From NCBI GenBank assembly GCA_017622295.1, contig JAGARK010000058.1, forward strand, positions 1-41,464: a stretch of DNA of 41,464 bases. The letters are read 5' to 3'. The position numbers were made by a program, and so were the translations under genes. Positions 31,310 to 39,580 of this stretch are shown piece after piece. The first letter of the stretch is position 1; each line of letters starts with the position of its first letter. This stretch comes from Oscillospiraceae bacterium (lineage in GTDB: Bacteria; Bacillota; Clostridia; Oscillospirales; Oscillospiraceae). Below the pieces are notes generated by a model. The model had not been told where the DNA came from. It did not search any database and saw only the letters and a program-made list of their open reading frames with translations.

Positions 31310-32209
31310 ATGAAAAAGATCATTGCACTGATCCTGGCGCTGACCATGATCTGCTGCCTGTTCGCAGGCTGCGGCGCCGGCGAAACTGTCGAGGAGAATA
31401 CTGACTACTCTTCCATGACCATCGAAGAGCTCAAGCCCCTGCTGAAGACCCTCACCGCAGGCAAGCTGACCATGGTCACCTCCCCCGACTTCGCTCCCTA
31501 TGAGTTCTACGCTCTGGACGAAGCAGGCAACCCCACCCTGGCCGGTTTTGACATTGCCCTGGGCCAGTACATCGCTGACTACCTGGGCCTGGAGCTGGAA
31601 GTTGTCCCCATGGACTTTGACGGCACCATCGCAGAGCTGGGCGCCGGCAAGGCCGACATCGGTATGGCCGGTTACTCCCCCGATCCCGACCGTGAGAACG
31701 CCATGAGCTTCTCCATGATCTACTACGCCGGCGGCCAGTCCTTCGTCTGCCACGCCGACAACGCAGCAACCTTCACCGCTCTGGCTGACGCCAACAAGGC
31801 TGAGTACCAGATCGGCGCTCAGATCGGCTCCATCCAGGCTGATCTGGCGAAGGAGAACACCCCCGATGCCGACATCGTGGAGCTGGGCAAGGTCACTGAC
31901 ATCATCGCCGAAGTCATCGGCGGTAAGCTGGACGGCGCTTTCATCGAGACCGTCGTTGCTGAGACCTACGCCAAGAACTATCCCGAACTGACTGTCGTTC
32001 TGGATGTTCCCTACGATCAGGAAGGCTCCGTCGTGGGCGTCAACAAGAACAATCCCGCATTGCTCGCCGCTGTGAACCTGGCCATCCAGGCTGCACTGGA
32101 TGATGGCTCCATGTCCCAGTTCGTTGCTGATGCCAACGAGCTGTCCACCGGCGAAAAGTACGAGGGTCTGCTGGAAGACGGCGAAGTCCCCACCGAAGCT
32201 GCCGAATAA
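31310..32209 (+). CDS. Amino acid ABC transporter, substrate-binding lipoprotein
   Basis: A 299-residue extracellular binding protein of the SBP3 (PF00497) type, held by a lipid anchor. The signal MKKIIALILALTMICCLFAG ends in the lipobox LFAGC (C21). The body has LTMVTSPDFAPYEFYALDEA, AGFDIALGQYIADYLGL and MDFDGTIAELGAGKADIGMAG, the ligand-cleft pattern for polar amino acids. The ATG at 31310 is preferred with AAGGAGA 9 nt upstream; the one at 31289 lies before that site. Codons are strongly biased, and the gene is separated from the permease by a hairpin-rich 209-nt gap, as expected for a highly expressed binding protein. Confidence 0.94.
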   Translation: MKKIIALILALTMICCLFAGCGAGETVEENTDYSSMTIEELKPLLKTLTAGKLTMVTSPDFAPYEFYALDEAGNPTLAGFDIALGQYIADYLGLELEVVPMDFDGTIAELGAGKADIGMAGYSPDPDRENAMSFSMIYYAGGQSFVCHADNAATFTALADANKAEYQIGAQIGSIQADLAKENTPDADIVELGKVTDIIAEVIGGKLDGAFIETVVAETYAKNYPELTVVLDVPYDQEGSVVGVNKNNPALLAAVNLAIQAALDDGSMSQFVADANELSTGEKYEGLLEDGEVPTEAAE

Positions 32210-32228
32210 CCTGCGCTTATCACCAACT

Positions 32229-32251
32229 CCCCGGAAGTCTGCCTTCCGGGG
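32229..32251 (+). terminator. Intra-operon hairpin after the binding-protein gene
   Basis: CCCCGGAAG-TCTGC-CTTCCGGGG is a strong 9-bp stem without a T-run. It may stabilise the upstream message or partly end transcription, lowering permease expression. Confidence 0.6.
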
Positions 32252-32322
32252 CAGTTTGGTTGATATAGAATCCGGAGCACCTTCTAAAAATGGCCATTTT
32301 CCCCTGATAATACTATTTCTTG

Positions 32323-32347
32323 ATAAAATGGCATGAAACCATTTTAT
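32323..32347 (+). other. Second hairpin in the transporter operon gap
   Basis: ATAAAATGG (32323-32331) and CCATTTTAT (32339-32347), loop CATGAAA. It lies in AT-rich sequence about 70 nt before the permease start. Confidence 0.45.
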
Positions 32348-32418
32348 TAAAAACCAGTATAAAACGGCTATTTTTAAAAGGTGTTCGAATATGTCAATTT
32401 TGAAAGGAGTCGTTTTTC

Positions 32419-33180
32419 TTGTTATCTGCAAAAGGCTTTGAAGCCGCATTCAGCTACATTCAGCTCTTCGGCGAAGGTCTGATCACCACCGTCACATTGT
32501 CAGCTCTGACCGTCATCTTCGGTTTCATGCTGGCGCTGGTGCTGGCGCTGATGCGCATGTCCAATTTCCGTCCCCTGCATTTTCTTGACAAACCCGGCTG
32601 CGGCCGCGTGGTGAAGGTCCTGAGCAAGTTTAACCCCATCAGCCTTGTCGCCAACATATACGTCGAGGTTTTCCGCGCCACCCCGTTGCTGGTTCAGCTG
32701 TTTATCGTCTATTACATCCTGCTGGCCGGCGTTTCCCTGCCTGCCTTCAAGCTTTTCGGCATCATCCGTTTTGAACGTATGATCCCCGGCGTCATCGCCC
32801 TGAGCCTGAACTCCGGCGCATACCTGTCTGAGATCATCCGCTCCGGCATCCAGTCCATTGACGGCGGCCAGACCGAAGCCGCCCGTAGCCTTGGTATGAC
32901 CCAGTGGCATACCATGCAGTACATCGTGCTTCCCCAGGCGATCAAGAACATTCTGCCCGCCATCGCCAACGAGTTCGTGACCATCATCAAGGAGTCCTCC
33001 ATCTGCTGGACCATCGGCGTTCAGGAAGTCATGTTCGCCGTCAACTCCATCAAGTCCGCCACCTATTTCATCGGTGAGCCTCTGATCATTGCGGCATGTG
33101 TCTACTTCTGCCTGACCTTCCCAACCTCCAAAATCATTGCATACTTCGAAAGGAGAATGAGCCGTGGCGACAAGCGATAA
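32419..33180 (+). CDS. Amino acid ABC transporter, permease
   Basis: A 253-residue integral membrane subunit of the HisM/GlnP type with about five helices. The EAA loop that docks on the ATPase is [20 protein letters not shown], followed by [32 protein letters not shown] is another typical block. The TTG at 32419 has GAAAGGAGT 8 nt upstream. It overlaps the ATPase gene by 17 nt, so both are translated together. An about 25-residue polar stretch between the first helices ([20 protein letters not shown]) is unusual in size. Confidence 0.94.
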   Translation: MLSAKGFEAAFSYIQLFGEGLITTVTLSALTVIFGFMLALVLALMRMSNFRPLHFLDKPGCGRVVKVLSKFNPISLVANIYVEVFRATPLLVQLFIVYYILLAGVSLPAFKLFGIIRFERMIPGVIALSLNSGAYLSEIIRSGIQSIDGGQTEAARSLGMTQWHTMQYIVLPQAIKNILPAIANEFVTIIKESSICWTIGVQEVMFAVNSIKSATYFIGEPLIIAACVYFCLTFPTSKIIAYFERRMSRGDKR

Positions 33181-33940
33181 GCTGATCCAGGTCAAAAACC
33201 TGAAGAAATACTATAATAAGGGCGCGCTGCACGCCCTGGACGATGTTTCCGTGGATATCAACCGCGGCGACGTGATGGTGGTCATCGGCCCCTCCGGCTC
33301 CGGTAAATCCACCCTGCTTCGCAGCCTGAACCTGCTGGAGGTCCCCACCGACGGTGAGATCATCTTCCACGGCATCGACATCACCAAAAAGACCTTCACC
33401 AACAAGGAAGGCAAAACCGAGAAGGTCAACATCAACCTGCACCGTCAGAAGATGGGCATGGTGTTCCAGCATTTCAACCTCTTCCCCCACAAGACCATTC
33501 TCGACAACATGACCCTTGCTCCCATCAAAGTCCTGGGCATGGACCAGAAGGAAGCCGAGGAGAAGGCCATGGCACTGCTCAAGCGCGTCGGTCTGGAAGA
33601 CCGTGCAGGCGCCTACCCCATCCAGCTCTCCGGCGGTCAGAAGCAGCGTATTGCCATCGTCCGGGCATTGATGATGGAGCCCGAGGTCATGCTCTTTGAC
33701 GAGCCCACCTCCGCCCTGGACCCCGAAATGGTCGGCGAAGTTCTGGAAGTTATGAAAGAACTGGCCCGGGACGGCATGACCATGGTGGTCGTCACCCACG
33801 AAATGGGCTTCGCCCGGGAAGTGGGCAACCGGGTGCTGTTCATGGCCGACGGCCAGCTGCTGGAGCAGGGCACCCCCGAGGAAATTTTCTCCACCCCCAA
33901 ACACCACCGTCTCCAGGATTTCCTGGCAAAGGTTCTGTAA
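33164..33940 (+). CDS. Amino acid ABC transporter, ATP-binding protein (GlnQ type)
   Basis: A 258-residue cytoplasmic ATPase that powers the permease. Walker [10 protein letters not shown] (42-50), Q-loop [13 protein letters not shown], signature LSGGQKQR (about 155-162), Walker [13 protein letters not shown] (about 176-187) and switch His in [11 protein letters not shown] are all intact. There is a short extra segment ([19 protein letters not shown]) before the Q-loop, typical of PAAT ATPases. The GTG start has AAGGAGA upstream within the permease gene. The next gene starts 1 nt after its stop. Confidence 0.96.
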   Translation: MATSDKLIQVKNLKKYYNKGALHALDDVSVDINRGDVMVVIGPSGSGKSTLLRSLNLLEVPTDGEIIFHGIDITKKTFTNKEGKTEKVNINLHRQKMGMVFQHFNLFPHKTILDNMTLAPIKVLGMDQKEAEEKAMALLKRVGLEDRAGAYPIQLSGGQKQRIAIVRALMMEPEVMLFDEPTSALDPEMVGEVLEVMKELARDGMTMVVVTHEMGFAREVGNRVLFMADGQLLEQGTPEEIFSTPKHHRLQDFLAKVL

Positions 33941-33941
33941 T

Positions 33942-35372
33942 ATGGATAAGAACAAATTATTTGAGACTGTCGAAAGCAAAGCTGACCTGCTGACCGCCCT
34001 CAGTGACCGGATCTGGGAATACGCCGAGCTTTCCATGATGGAGCACAAGTCCACCGCTGCCTATCTGCAGATCCTCCGGGACGAGGGCTTTGATGTCACG
34101 GAAAACCTCTGCGGCATCGAAACCGCCTTCTCCGGTGCCTTCGGCAGCGGCCGTCCCTATATCGGCATTCTGGGCGAATACGACGCCCTGTCCGGCCTGT
34201 CCCAGGAGCCTGGCATCACCGAGCAGCGCCCCCTGATCGAGGGCGGCTGTGGCCAGGGCTGCGGCCACAATCTGCTGGGTGTCGCTTCTCTTGGTGCCGC
34301 CATCGCCGTCAAACAGGCCATTGAAGCAGGCGAGCTTTCCGGCACCGTGATCTTCTACGGCTGCCCCGGTGAAGAGGGCTGCGCCGGCAAGACCTTCATG
34401 GCCCGGGACGGCATGTTCCGGGATCTGGACGCCGCGTTGTGCTGGCACCCCGGTGACGTAAACGAGATCTCCACCGGCTCCAATGCCGCCAGCATCCAGG
34501 TGGAGTACATCTTCACCGGCATCGCCGCCCATGCCGCCGGGAATCCCCAGCATGGCCGCTCTGCGCTGGATGCCGCCGAGCTGATGAATGTGGGTGTCCA
34601 GTTCCTGCGGGAGCATATGGATCCCAAGTGCTCCGTCCACTATTCCTTCGCCGATGCCGGCGGCCTGTCCCCCAACGTGGTGCAGCCCACTGCCAAGCTC
34701 ATCTACATGGTCCGGGGCGAAAACGTCCGCAAGGCCAAGGCCCTGCTGAAGCGGGTGGACAACATCGCCCGGGGTGCCGCCCTGATGACCGAAACCGAGA
34801 TGACCACCCGGCAGATCGACGGCACCTCCAGTACCATTTCCAACGAAGTGCTGGAACAGCTGCTCTATGACAATCTCTGCGCCGTTCCCCTGCCCACCTA
34901 TACCCAGCGGGAGCTGACCTACGCCGCCACCCTGAAGACCACCTATCACACCGAGGGGCTTCCCGGCAACCGCACCGCGGAAAACCGGCAGGTTCGTTCC
35001 TTTGTGGCTGAGAAGTCCGACAACGGCAACGCCGCAGTCAATGACTTCATCATCCCCTATGTGCCCTCCAATTATTTCAACCCCGGCTCTTCCGACGTGG
35101 GTGACGTCAGCTGGCTGACCCCCACCGCCCAGTTCACCGCCGTGACCTGGCCCTCGGGCTGTCCCGGCCACTCCTGGCAGATCGTTTCCGCCGGCCGCAC
35201 CAGCTTTGCCCACAAGGGCATGCTCTACGCCGCCAAGGTTCTGGCAGCCAGCGTCAGCGATCTGATGACCAAGCCGGAGCTGCTGGAAAAGGCCCGGGCC
35301 GAATTCCGCATCTCCGCCGCCGAGGGCTACGACTGCCCCATCAGCAAAGACCTTCTTCCCACCATTGGTTAA
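33942..35372 (+). CDS. M20-family amidohydrolase (AbgB-like)
   Basis: A 476-residue cytoplasmic metallo-amidohydrolase. The family removes acyl or aminobenzoyl groups from amino acids; the AbgB subgroup cleaves p-aminobenzoyl-glutamate. Metal and active-site motifs are GILGEYDAL, GCGHNLLG, YGCPGEEG with the catalytic Glu, CWHPGD, and the second His in GCPGHSWQIV near residue 410. A dimerisation domain begins near 190 (VEYIFTGIAAHAAGNPQHGR). Its start lies 1 nt after the ATPase stop, so it belongs to the transporter operon and probably handles the imported compound. The substrate is not known. Confidence 0.88.
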   Translation: MDKNKLFETVESKADLLTALSDRIWEYAELSMMEHKSTAAYLQILRDEGFDVTENLCGIETAFSGAFGSGRPYIGILGEYDALSGLSQEPGITEQRPLIEGGCGQGCGHNLLGVASLGAAIAVKQAIEAGELSGTVIFYGCPGEEGCAGKTFMARDGMFRDLDAALCWHPGDVNEISTGSNAASIQVEYIFTGIAAHAAGNPQHGRSALDAAELMNVGVQFLREHMDPKCSVHYSFADAGGLSPNVVQPTAKLIYMVRGENVRKAKALLKRVDNIARGAALMTETEMTTRQIDGTSSTISNEVLEQLLYDNLCAVPLPTYTQRELTYAATLKTTYHTEGLPGNRTAENRQVRSFVAEKSDNGNAAVNDFIIPYVPSNYFNPGSSDVGDVSWLTPTAQFTAVTWPSGCPGHSWQIVSAGRTSFAHKGMLYAAKVLAASVSDLMTKPELLEKARAEFRISAAEGYDCPISKDLLPTIG

Positions 35373-35380
35373 CAAACATC

Positions 35381-35412
35381 AAACGCGACAGCGATTTGCT
35401 GTCGCGTTTCTT
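35381..35412 (+). terminator. Terminator of the transporter-amidohydrolase operon
   Basis: A 12-bp stem (35381-35392 with 35398-35409), followed by a short T-rich tail. Confidence 0.88.
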
Positions 35413-35439
35413 GCATATATTTGCGAATTATGATATGGT
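35411..35439 (+). promoter_or_regulatory. Promoter of the NUDIX gene
   Basis: TTGCAT (35411-35416) and TATGGT (35434-35439), spacer 17 nt; -10 is weak. Confidence 0.55.
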
Positions 35440-35483
35440 TTCAGTTAGAAGTCCATAAACTAAAATATGCAGAGGTAACACAT

Positions 35484-36104
35484 ATGAATACAAATGAAAG
35501 GTGGCTGCAATGGGCAGTAGAATTACAAGCCATCGCGCAATGTGGTTTGTTTTACGGAAAAGATCAATTTGATATGGAACGTTATGAACGGATTCGGGAT
35601 ATTGCCGCAGAAATGATCAGTCTCAAAACAGACATATCCATTGATAAAGTTAAAGATTTGTTTTGCAATGACATCGGATATCAGACCCCCAAAATTGACA
35701 CAAGAGCTGCCATATTCAGGGACGGAAAAATCCTGCTGGTGCATGAAGCAAACGGCACCTGGGCCCTGCCCGGTGGTTGGTGTGATGTCAATATTTCAGC
35801 AGCAGAAAATACAATCAAGGAAGTAAAAGAGGAAGCAGGCCTTGATGTGATCGTAAAACGTGTGATTGCGGTTCAGGACAGAGAGAAGCACAATCTGCCG
35901 ATATACGCCTATAAGGTGTGCAAGATCTTCATGCAATGCGAAGTCATTGGCGGCGCGTTTGCAGCGAACCTGGAAACAACAGGTTTTGACTATTTTGGAA
36001 TTGATGAGCTTCCGCCCCTTGCTGAGGAAAAGAATAATCGGGAGCAAATCGAAATGTGCTTCAACGCAAAGCAATCAGAAGCATGGGAATCTTTATTTGA
36101 TTAA
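35484..36104 (+). CDS. NUDIX hydrolase with N-terminal NUDIX_N domain
   Basis: A 206-residue protein. The N-terminal helical domain (about 1-60: NERWLQWAVELQAIAQCGLF and YERIRDIAAEMIS) is that of ADP-ribose-pyrophosphatase-like NUDIX_N proteins. The NUDIX box reads GGWCDVNISAAENTIKEVKE followed by EAG; the first conserved Glu is Ile and the Arg is Lys, as often seen in this subgroup, while the metal-binding KEVKEE part is kept. The ATG at 35484 has AGAGGT upstream; the reading from 35421 lies in the promoter. AT-rich codons set it apart from the preceding operon, suggesting transfer. The substrate is unknown. Confidence 0.88.
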   Translation: MNTNERWLQWAVELQAIAQCGLFYGKDQFDMERYERIRDIAAEMISLKTDISIDKVKDLFCNDIGYQTPKIDTRAAIFRDGKILLVHEANGTWALPGGWCDVNISAAENTIKEVKEEAGLDVIVKRVIAVQDREKHNLPIYAYKVCKIFMQCEVIGGAFAANLETTGFDYFGIDELPPLAEEKNNREQIEMCFNAKQSEAWESLFD

Positions 36105-36130
36105 AAAAGAAGGGGTGGCTTAACAGTCCA

Positions 36131-36159
36131 TTGACGGCTAACACGGACTGCCGTAGAAT
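36131..36159 (+). promoter_or_regulatory. Promoter of the HTH-membrane protein gene
   Basis: TTGACG (36131-36136) and TAGAAT (36154-36159), spacer 17 nt. Confidence 0.7.
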
Positions 36160-36180
36160 GTGAAGCGGAGGTGAACCGAT

Positions 36181-37185
36181 ATGACTGACAAAAAAACATT
36201 CGGTTCGTTCATCAAAGCCAAACGAACCGAGAAAAACTATTCACAAAAAGACCTGGCTGAAATACTGTTTGTTACCGAAGGAGCTGTGAGCAAGTGGGAG
36301 CGGGGCATATCTTACCCCGACATCACTTTGATTGCCGATATTTGTCGTGCCCTTGATATCAGCGAACACGAACTCATTACCGCCTCAGCAGACACGGACA
36401 CAAGGAAAATGAAACAGGAGGCACGAAAATTCCGTGTGATTCGCAGCACATGGATTCGGGTTCCTACAATAGCCTATGGTGTTGCGCTCCTGACTTGTTT
36501 TATTTGTAATCTTGCCGTAAATCACACACTTTCCTGGTTCTTTGTGGTATTGGCAGCGTTGATTTGTGCCTACACGTTCGTTCCTACCGTTATCTGGTTT
36601 TTCGAGTCGAAGAAGCTGCTTGCTTTTTCTGTTTCAACGTACCTGTCTATTTGCCTGCTTTTGTTCACCTGTGCAGTATACACCAATGGTTTGTCCTGGT
36701 TCTTAACCGCCTGTATTGGTGTTTTGATGGGTTATGTGCTTTTGTTTGGGCCTATTCTTTTGTCAAACAGCAAGTACACCCGCTATAAGTTTGTCATTTC
36801 TTTTACACTCACCTTTACATTGACTGTTCTGATGATGGCTCACATCCGCATCTGGCAGCCTTTTATGCTGGGCCGCGCAATCCTAATGGCCGTATACTGC
36901 TATACACCCGTGATTCTTTCCGCTTATATTTGCACTCTCCATTTTGATACGTTCCTTAAGGCAGGAATCTGCACTGCTGTTAGTGCTGTAATGTTCTATT
37001 TCACCAATTATGTGATAACCGCCTTGTTTGGCCCCACCGAAAACCATTATCAGGTGGATTTACACAACTGGGAACAATACATAAACGGAAATATTCACTT
37101 TGTTTGCCTGACAGCACTTTTGTTATTGAGTGCTATCTTTGTCGCAACAGGAATTGTTAGAATGTTTAAAAACAGAAAACCATAA
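36181..37185 (+). CDS. XRE-family regulator fused to a membrane domain
   Basis: A 334-residue protein. Residues 6-62 form an XRE helix-turn-helix: FIKAKRTEKNYSQKDLAEIL, then VTEGAVSKWERGISYPDITL. After a basic linker come about eight transmembrane helices (residues 95-330) with no recognisable enzyme motif. This design, a DNA-binding head tied to a multi-pass membrane domain, suggests membrane-linked sensing. GCGGAGGTG lies before the ATG. The gene is AT-rich like its upstream NUDIX neighbour. Target genes are unknown; autoregulation is possible. Confidence 0.82.
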   Translation: MTDKKTFGSFIKAKRTEKNYSQKDLAEILFVTEGAVSKWERGISYPDITLIADICRALDISEHELITASADTDTRKMKQEARKFRVIRSTWIRVPTIAYGVALLTCFICNLAVNHTLSWFFVVLAALICAYTFVPTVIWFFESKKLLAFSVSTYLSICLLLFTCAVYTNGLSWFLTACIGVLMGYVLLFGPILLSNSKYTRYKFVISFTLTFTLTVLMMAHIRIWQPFMLGRAILMAVYCYTPVILSAYICTLHFDTFLKAGICTAVSAVMFYFTNYVITALFGPTENHYQVDLHNWEQYINGNIHFVCLTALLLLSAIFVATGIVRMFKNRKP

Positions 37186-37254
37186 ACCGATCTATCAAGC
37201 ATTCAAAAGACAGCCTGCGGCGCTCCCACGCCGGAAGATCAATCGGCAAACTGA

Positions 37255-37287
37255 AAATCCCAGTCCAACAGGACTGGGATTTCTTTT
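37255..37287. terminator. Bidirectional terminator between convergent genes
   Basis: AAATCCCAGTCC/GGACTGGGATTT (37255-37266 with 37271-37282), loop AACA, with T-runs on the plus side and A-rich sequence on the other. Confidence 0.9.
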
Positions 37288-37580
37288 TACTCCAACACAT
37301 GCTCCAGACCCATTTCCAGAATGGTTCTGACATGGTCGTCCGCCAGAGAGTAGAGGATGTTCTTGCCCTCCCGGCGGTATTTGATCAGGTGCATCTGCTT
37401 CAGGATCCGCAGCTGATGGGAAATGGCGCTCTGGGAGATGGCCACCTTTTCGGCGATGTCCGTCACACACAGCTCCTGCTGCTGCAGCAGCGACAGGATA
37501 TGCACCCGGGTAGGATCAGCAAAACCCTTGAACAGCTCCGCGATTCGTTCCATGGTCTCTTTATCCACAATTCCGTCCAT
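37287..37580 (-). CDS. ArsR/SmtB-family repressor with a zinc-sensor-type alpha-5 site
   Basis: A 97-residue winged-helix repressor. ELFKGFADPTRVHILSLLQQ, CVTDIAEKVAISQSAISHQL and KYRREGKNILYSL give the ArsR fold. The C-terminal helix has D81-x-H83-x10-H94-x2-E97, the alpha-5 ligand pattern (D, H, H, E/H) of SmtB and CzrA zinc sensors. A Cys in ELCV (C38) is also present. No metal pump or uptake gene is nearby; the gene lies 63 nt downstream of a GH2 glycosidase on the same strand. GAGGAGGGGAG precedes the ATG. Its targets may lie elsewhere. Confidence 0.88.
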   Translation of the reverse strand: MDGIVDKETMERIAELFKGFADPTRVHILSLLQQQELCVTDIAEKVAISQSAISHQLRILKQMHLIKYRREGKNILYSLADDHVRTILEMGLEHVLE

Positions 37581-37608
37581 CGGCTCTCCCCTCCTCCTCG
37601 TTTTTTAT

Positions 37609-37637
37609 ATTTTAGCGTAATTTCCGGAAAGTTGCAA
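37609..37637 (-). promoter_or_regulatory. Promoter of the ArsR-type gene with a palindrome in its spacer
   Basis: Minus-strand TTGCAA (37632-37637) and TAAAAT (37609-37614), spacer 17 nt. TTTCCGGAAA (37621-37630), a perfect 10-bp palindrome, fills the spacer. Confidence 0.7.
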
Positions 37638-37642
37638 CCTTT
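37621..37642. promoter_or_regulatory. Shared motif, copy 1 (ArsR promoter)
   Basis: TTTCCGGAAA followed after 3 nt by GCAACCTTT. The same words, TTTCCCGGGAAA, 1 nt, GCAACCTTT, occur at 39401-39422 in the GH2 leader, which suggests a common regulator site. Confidence 0.4.
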
Positions 37643-37643
37643 T

Positions 37644-39329
37644 TTATTCCATTGCCTCCCGGAGCGCCTCAGCAATGGGCAGCATCTCTTCCGGCATCAG
37701 TTTCTGCACTTTCCGGTCGTAGGTCACCAAGCCGTTGGTCTCGTCCTCCACGTCGGAGACCTGGGTATAAACAGCAGCACACAGGCCGTTTCTGACACAG
37801 GGCACCACCTGCTCCATGTAAAGCGCCGTCAGTTCCCGGACAAAGTCCCCCCGATTCCGGAATTTTCCGTAGCCGTAGGTCTCGTCGGGATTGAAACAGT
37901 GCTCCTCGATCTTGTAGGAATAGCCGCCGAATTCGGAGATTACCAGAGGCTTGTCTGTGCCCTTCTGGGTGATCTTTCTGAAATAGACATGGCGGCTGTC
38001 CACATCGGTCTTCTTCTGCCGGAACCAGCCCGAGGTGGAATCGATGAAGCGGGTATCATCCAGCTGCCGCAGCCGCTCATAGGCCTTGTCGCTTTCGAAC
38101 TGGCCCCAGCCCTCATTGAAGATGGTCCAGCAGCAGATACTGGGATGGTTCTTCAGCTGGTTCACCGTGGCCTCCATGCCCTCAAGAAACCGTTTCCGGG
38201 TCATTTCATCCTGGTGCAGATGACCGTCGGGAATCAGCTTCTGGGAGGCCAGAGATACCGTGGGCAGCACCGTATCCCGGAGGTAATTGTATTTGCCGTT
38301 GTTGACCATGTCCTGGAAGACGATCATACCCAGACGGTCACACTGATAGTAGAATTCCTCCGGCTCCACCTTGATGTGCTTGCGCAGCATATTGAAGCCC
38401 AGAGCCTTCATGGCAAGGATGTCATCGGCAAAGCAGCCGGACTCTGCGGGTGTGAAAAGCCCGTCGGGCCAGTAGCCCTGATCCAGCAGGCCGTGGAAGA
38501 AATAGGGCTTGCCGTTGAGGCACAGCCTCTGGTGGCCGGCCACTTTTTTGATCTCCAGAGTGCGGATAGCAAAATAGGACTCAATCCGGTCCTCCCCTGC
38601 CTCCAAGGTAAACTCGTAGAGGTAAGGATCCTCCGGACTCCAGAAATGAGGCTCCTCCGGGGCAATGGTGACGGTTCCTTCGGTCAGCGGGAATTCTCCC
38701 AACCCCGCCACTGTAATTATGCCATTCAGAGCAGGTACCGTGGAGATCACCACAGATGCGCCCCGGTTTTCGATGTTCAGCTTTTCCACATAGGTTTCCG
38801 GCATGCTCTCCAGCCACACGGTCTGCCAGATGCCGGACACCGGGGTGTACCACATGCCGCCCCGCTTGAGGGACTGCTTGCCATAGGGAAAGGACTGATC
38901 AGTTAAATCGTCAAAGCAGCAGATCTGCAGCCTGTTTTCCGGGGCAAGGTAATCGGTGATGTCGATTGTAAAGGCTTCGTAGCCCCCCTCGTGGGAGCCC
39001 AGGGGCTTGTTATTCAGGAAGATATCCGCCCGCTGATCCGCCGCGCCGATGTGCAGCAGCACTCTGCCCCGGTTGAAGCCCTCGGGCAGTTCAAAGCTGC
39101 GGCTGTAGCACAGCAGGCTCCCCTCTTCGTAATGCTTTCCGATGCCGGACAGGCGGCTTTCCGGGCAGAAGGGTACCCGGATCAGACCCTGATTCTCGCA
39201 ATCCACAGAGAAGTCCCAGCAGCCGTTCAGATTCAGCCAACAATCACGCTTCATCTGGGGCCGGGGATAAACCTGCCAGGGCTGACCCTTCAGGTTCTCA
39301 CCAGCCGTCGTCATCAAATCAACCAGCAT
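37644..39329 (-). CDS. Glycoside hydrolase family 2 protein
   Basis: A 561-residue cytoplasmic glycosidase (no signal peptide). The jelly-roll sugar-binding domain covers about 15-190 (KRDCWLNLNGCWDFSVDCEN, GMWYTPVSGIWQTVWLE), an immunoglobulin-like domain about 190-275, and a TIM barrel from about 280. The acid/base Glu is in WTIFNEGWGQF (near 405) and the nucleophile Glu in LVISEFGGYS (near 465), as in beta-galactosidases, mannosidases and glucuronidases. It is short for GH2 and lacks the C-terminal domains of LacZ. AAAGGAG precedes the ATG. The substrate cannot be told. Confidence 0.9.
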   Translation of the reverse strand: MLVDLMTTAGENLKGQPWQVYPRPQMKRDCWLNLNGCWDFSVDCENQGLIRVPFCPESRLSGIGKHYEEGSLLCYSRSFELPEGFNRGRVLLHIGAADQRADIFLNNKPLGSHEGGYEAFTIDITDYLAPENRLQICCFDDLTDQSFPYGKQSLKRGGMWYTPVSGIWQTVWLESMPETYVEKLNIENRGASVVISTVPALNGIITVAGLGEFPLTEGTVTIAPEEPHFWSPEDPYLYEFTLEAGEDRIESYFAIRTLEIKKVAGHQRLCLNGKPYFFHGLLDQGYWPDGLFTPAESGCFADDILAMKALGFNMLRKHIKVEPEEFYYQCDRLGMIVFQDMVNNGKYNYLRDTVLPTVSLASQKLIPDGHLHQDEMTRKRFLEGMEATVNQLKNHPSICCWTIFNEGWGQFESDKAYERLRQLDDTRFIDSTSGWFRQKKTDVDSRHVYFRKITQKGTDKPLVISEFGGYSYKIEEHCFNPDETYGYGKFRNRGDFVRELTALYMEQVVPCVRNGLCAAVYTQVSDVEDETNGLVTYDRKVQKLMPEEMLPIAEALREAME

Positions 39330-39400
39330 ATTCTTTCTCCTTTTTCCGCAGCTTCAATACAAGGGCCAGGGCAAACCATACCAATACCGTTTTCCCTGAT

Positions 39401-39422
39401 TTTCCCGGGAAACGCAACCTTT
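39401..39422. promoter_or_regulatory. Shared motif, copy 2 (GH2 leader)
   Basis: The 12-bp palindrome TTTCCCGGGAAA (39401-39412), then GCAACCTTT (39414-39422), about 12-35 nt after the expected transcription start; see copy 1 at 37621. Confidence 0.4.
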
Positions 39423-39439
39423 CCCATTTCATTACCCCT

Positions 39440-39468
39440 ATTTTACCATCGGCGGAAAATGCTGTCAA
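39440..39468 (-). promoter_or_regulatory. Promoter of the GH2 gene
   Basis: Minus-strand TTGACA (39463-39468) and TAAAAT (39440-39445), spacer 17 nt. This leaves a leader of about 100 nt. Confidence 0.85.
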
Positions 39469-39514
39469 GGCCGCTGCTGGCCTGCAAAAAACCATTAAGA
39501 ATTTTGGAATTCAC

Positions 39515-39543
39515 TTGGCTTTTCGGTAGATGTATGATATAGT
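39515..39543 (+). promoter_or_regulatory. Promoter of the GT2-GtrA / PAP2 operon
   Basis: TTGGCT (39515-39520) and TATAGT (39538-39543), spacer 17 nt. Confidence 0.75.
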
Positions 39544-39580
39544 ATGTTGGATTAATTATGAAAGATGAAGAGGCGATCTT

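Noticed and set aside
32320-32363. Possible internal promoter (TTGATA ... TATAAA) before the permease gene
   Set aside because: The two boxes are 32 nt apart, too far for a sigma-A promoter.
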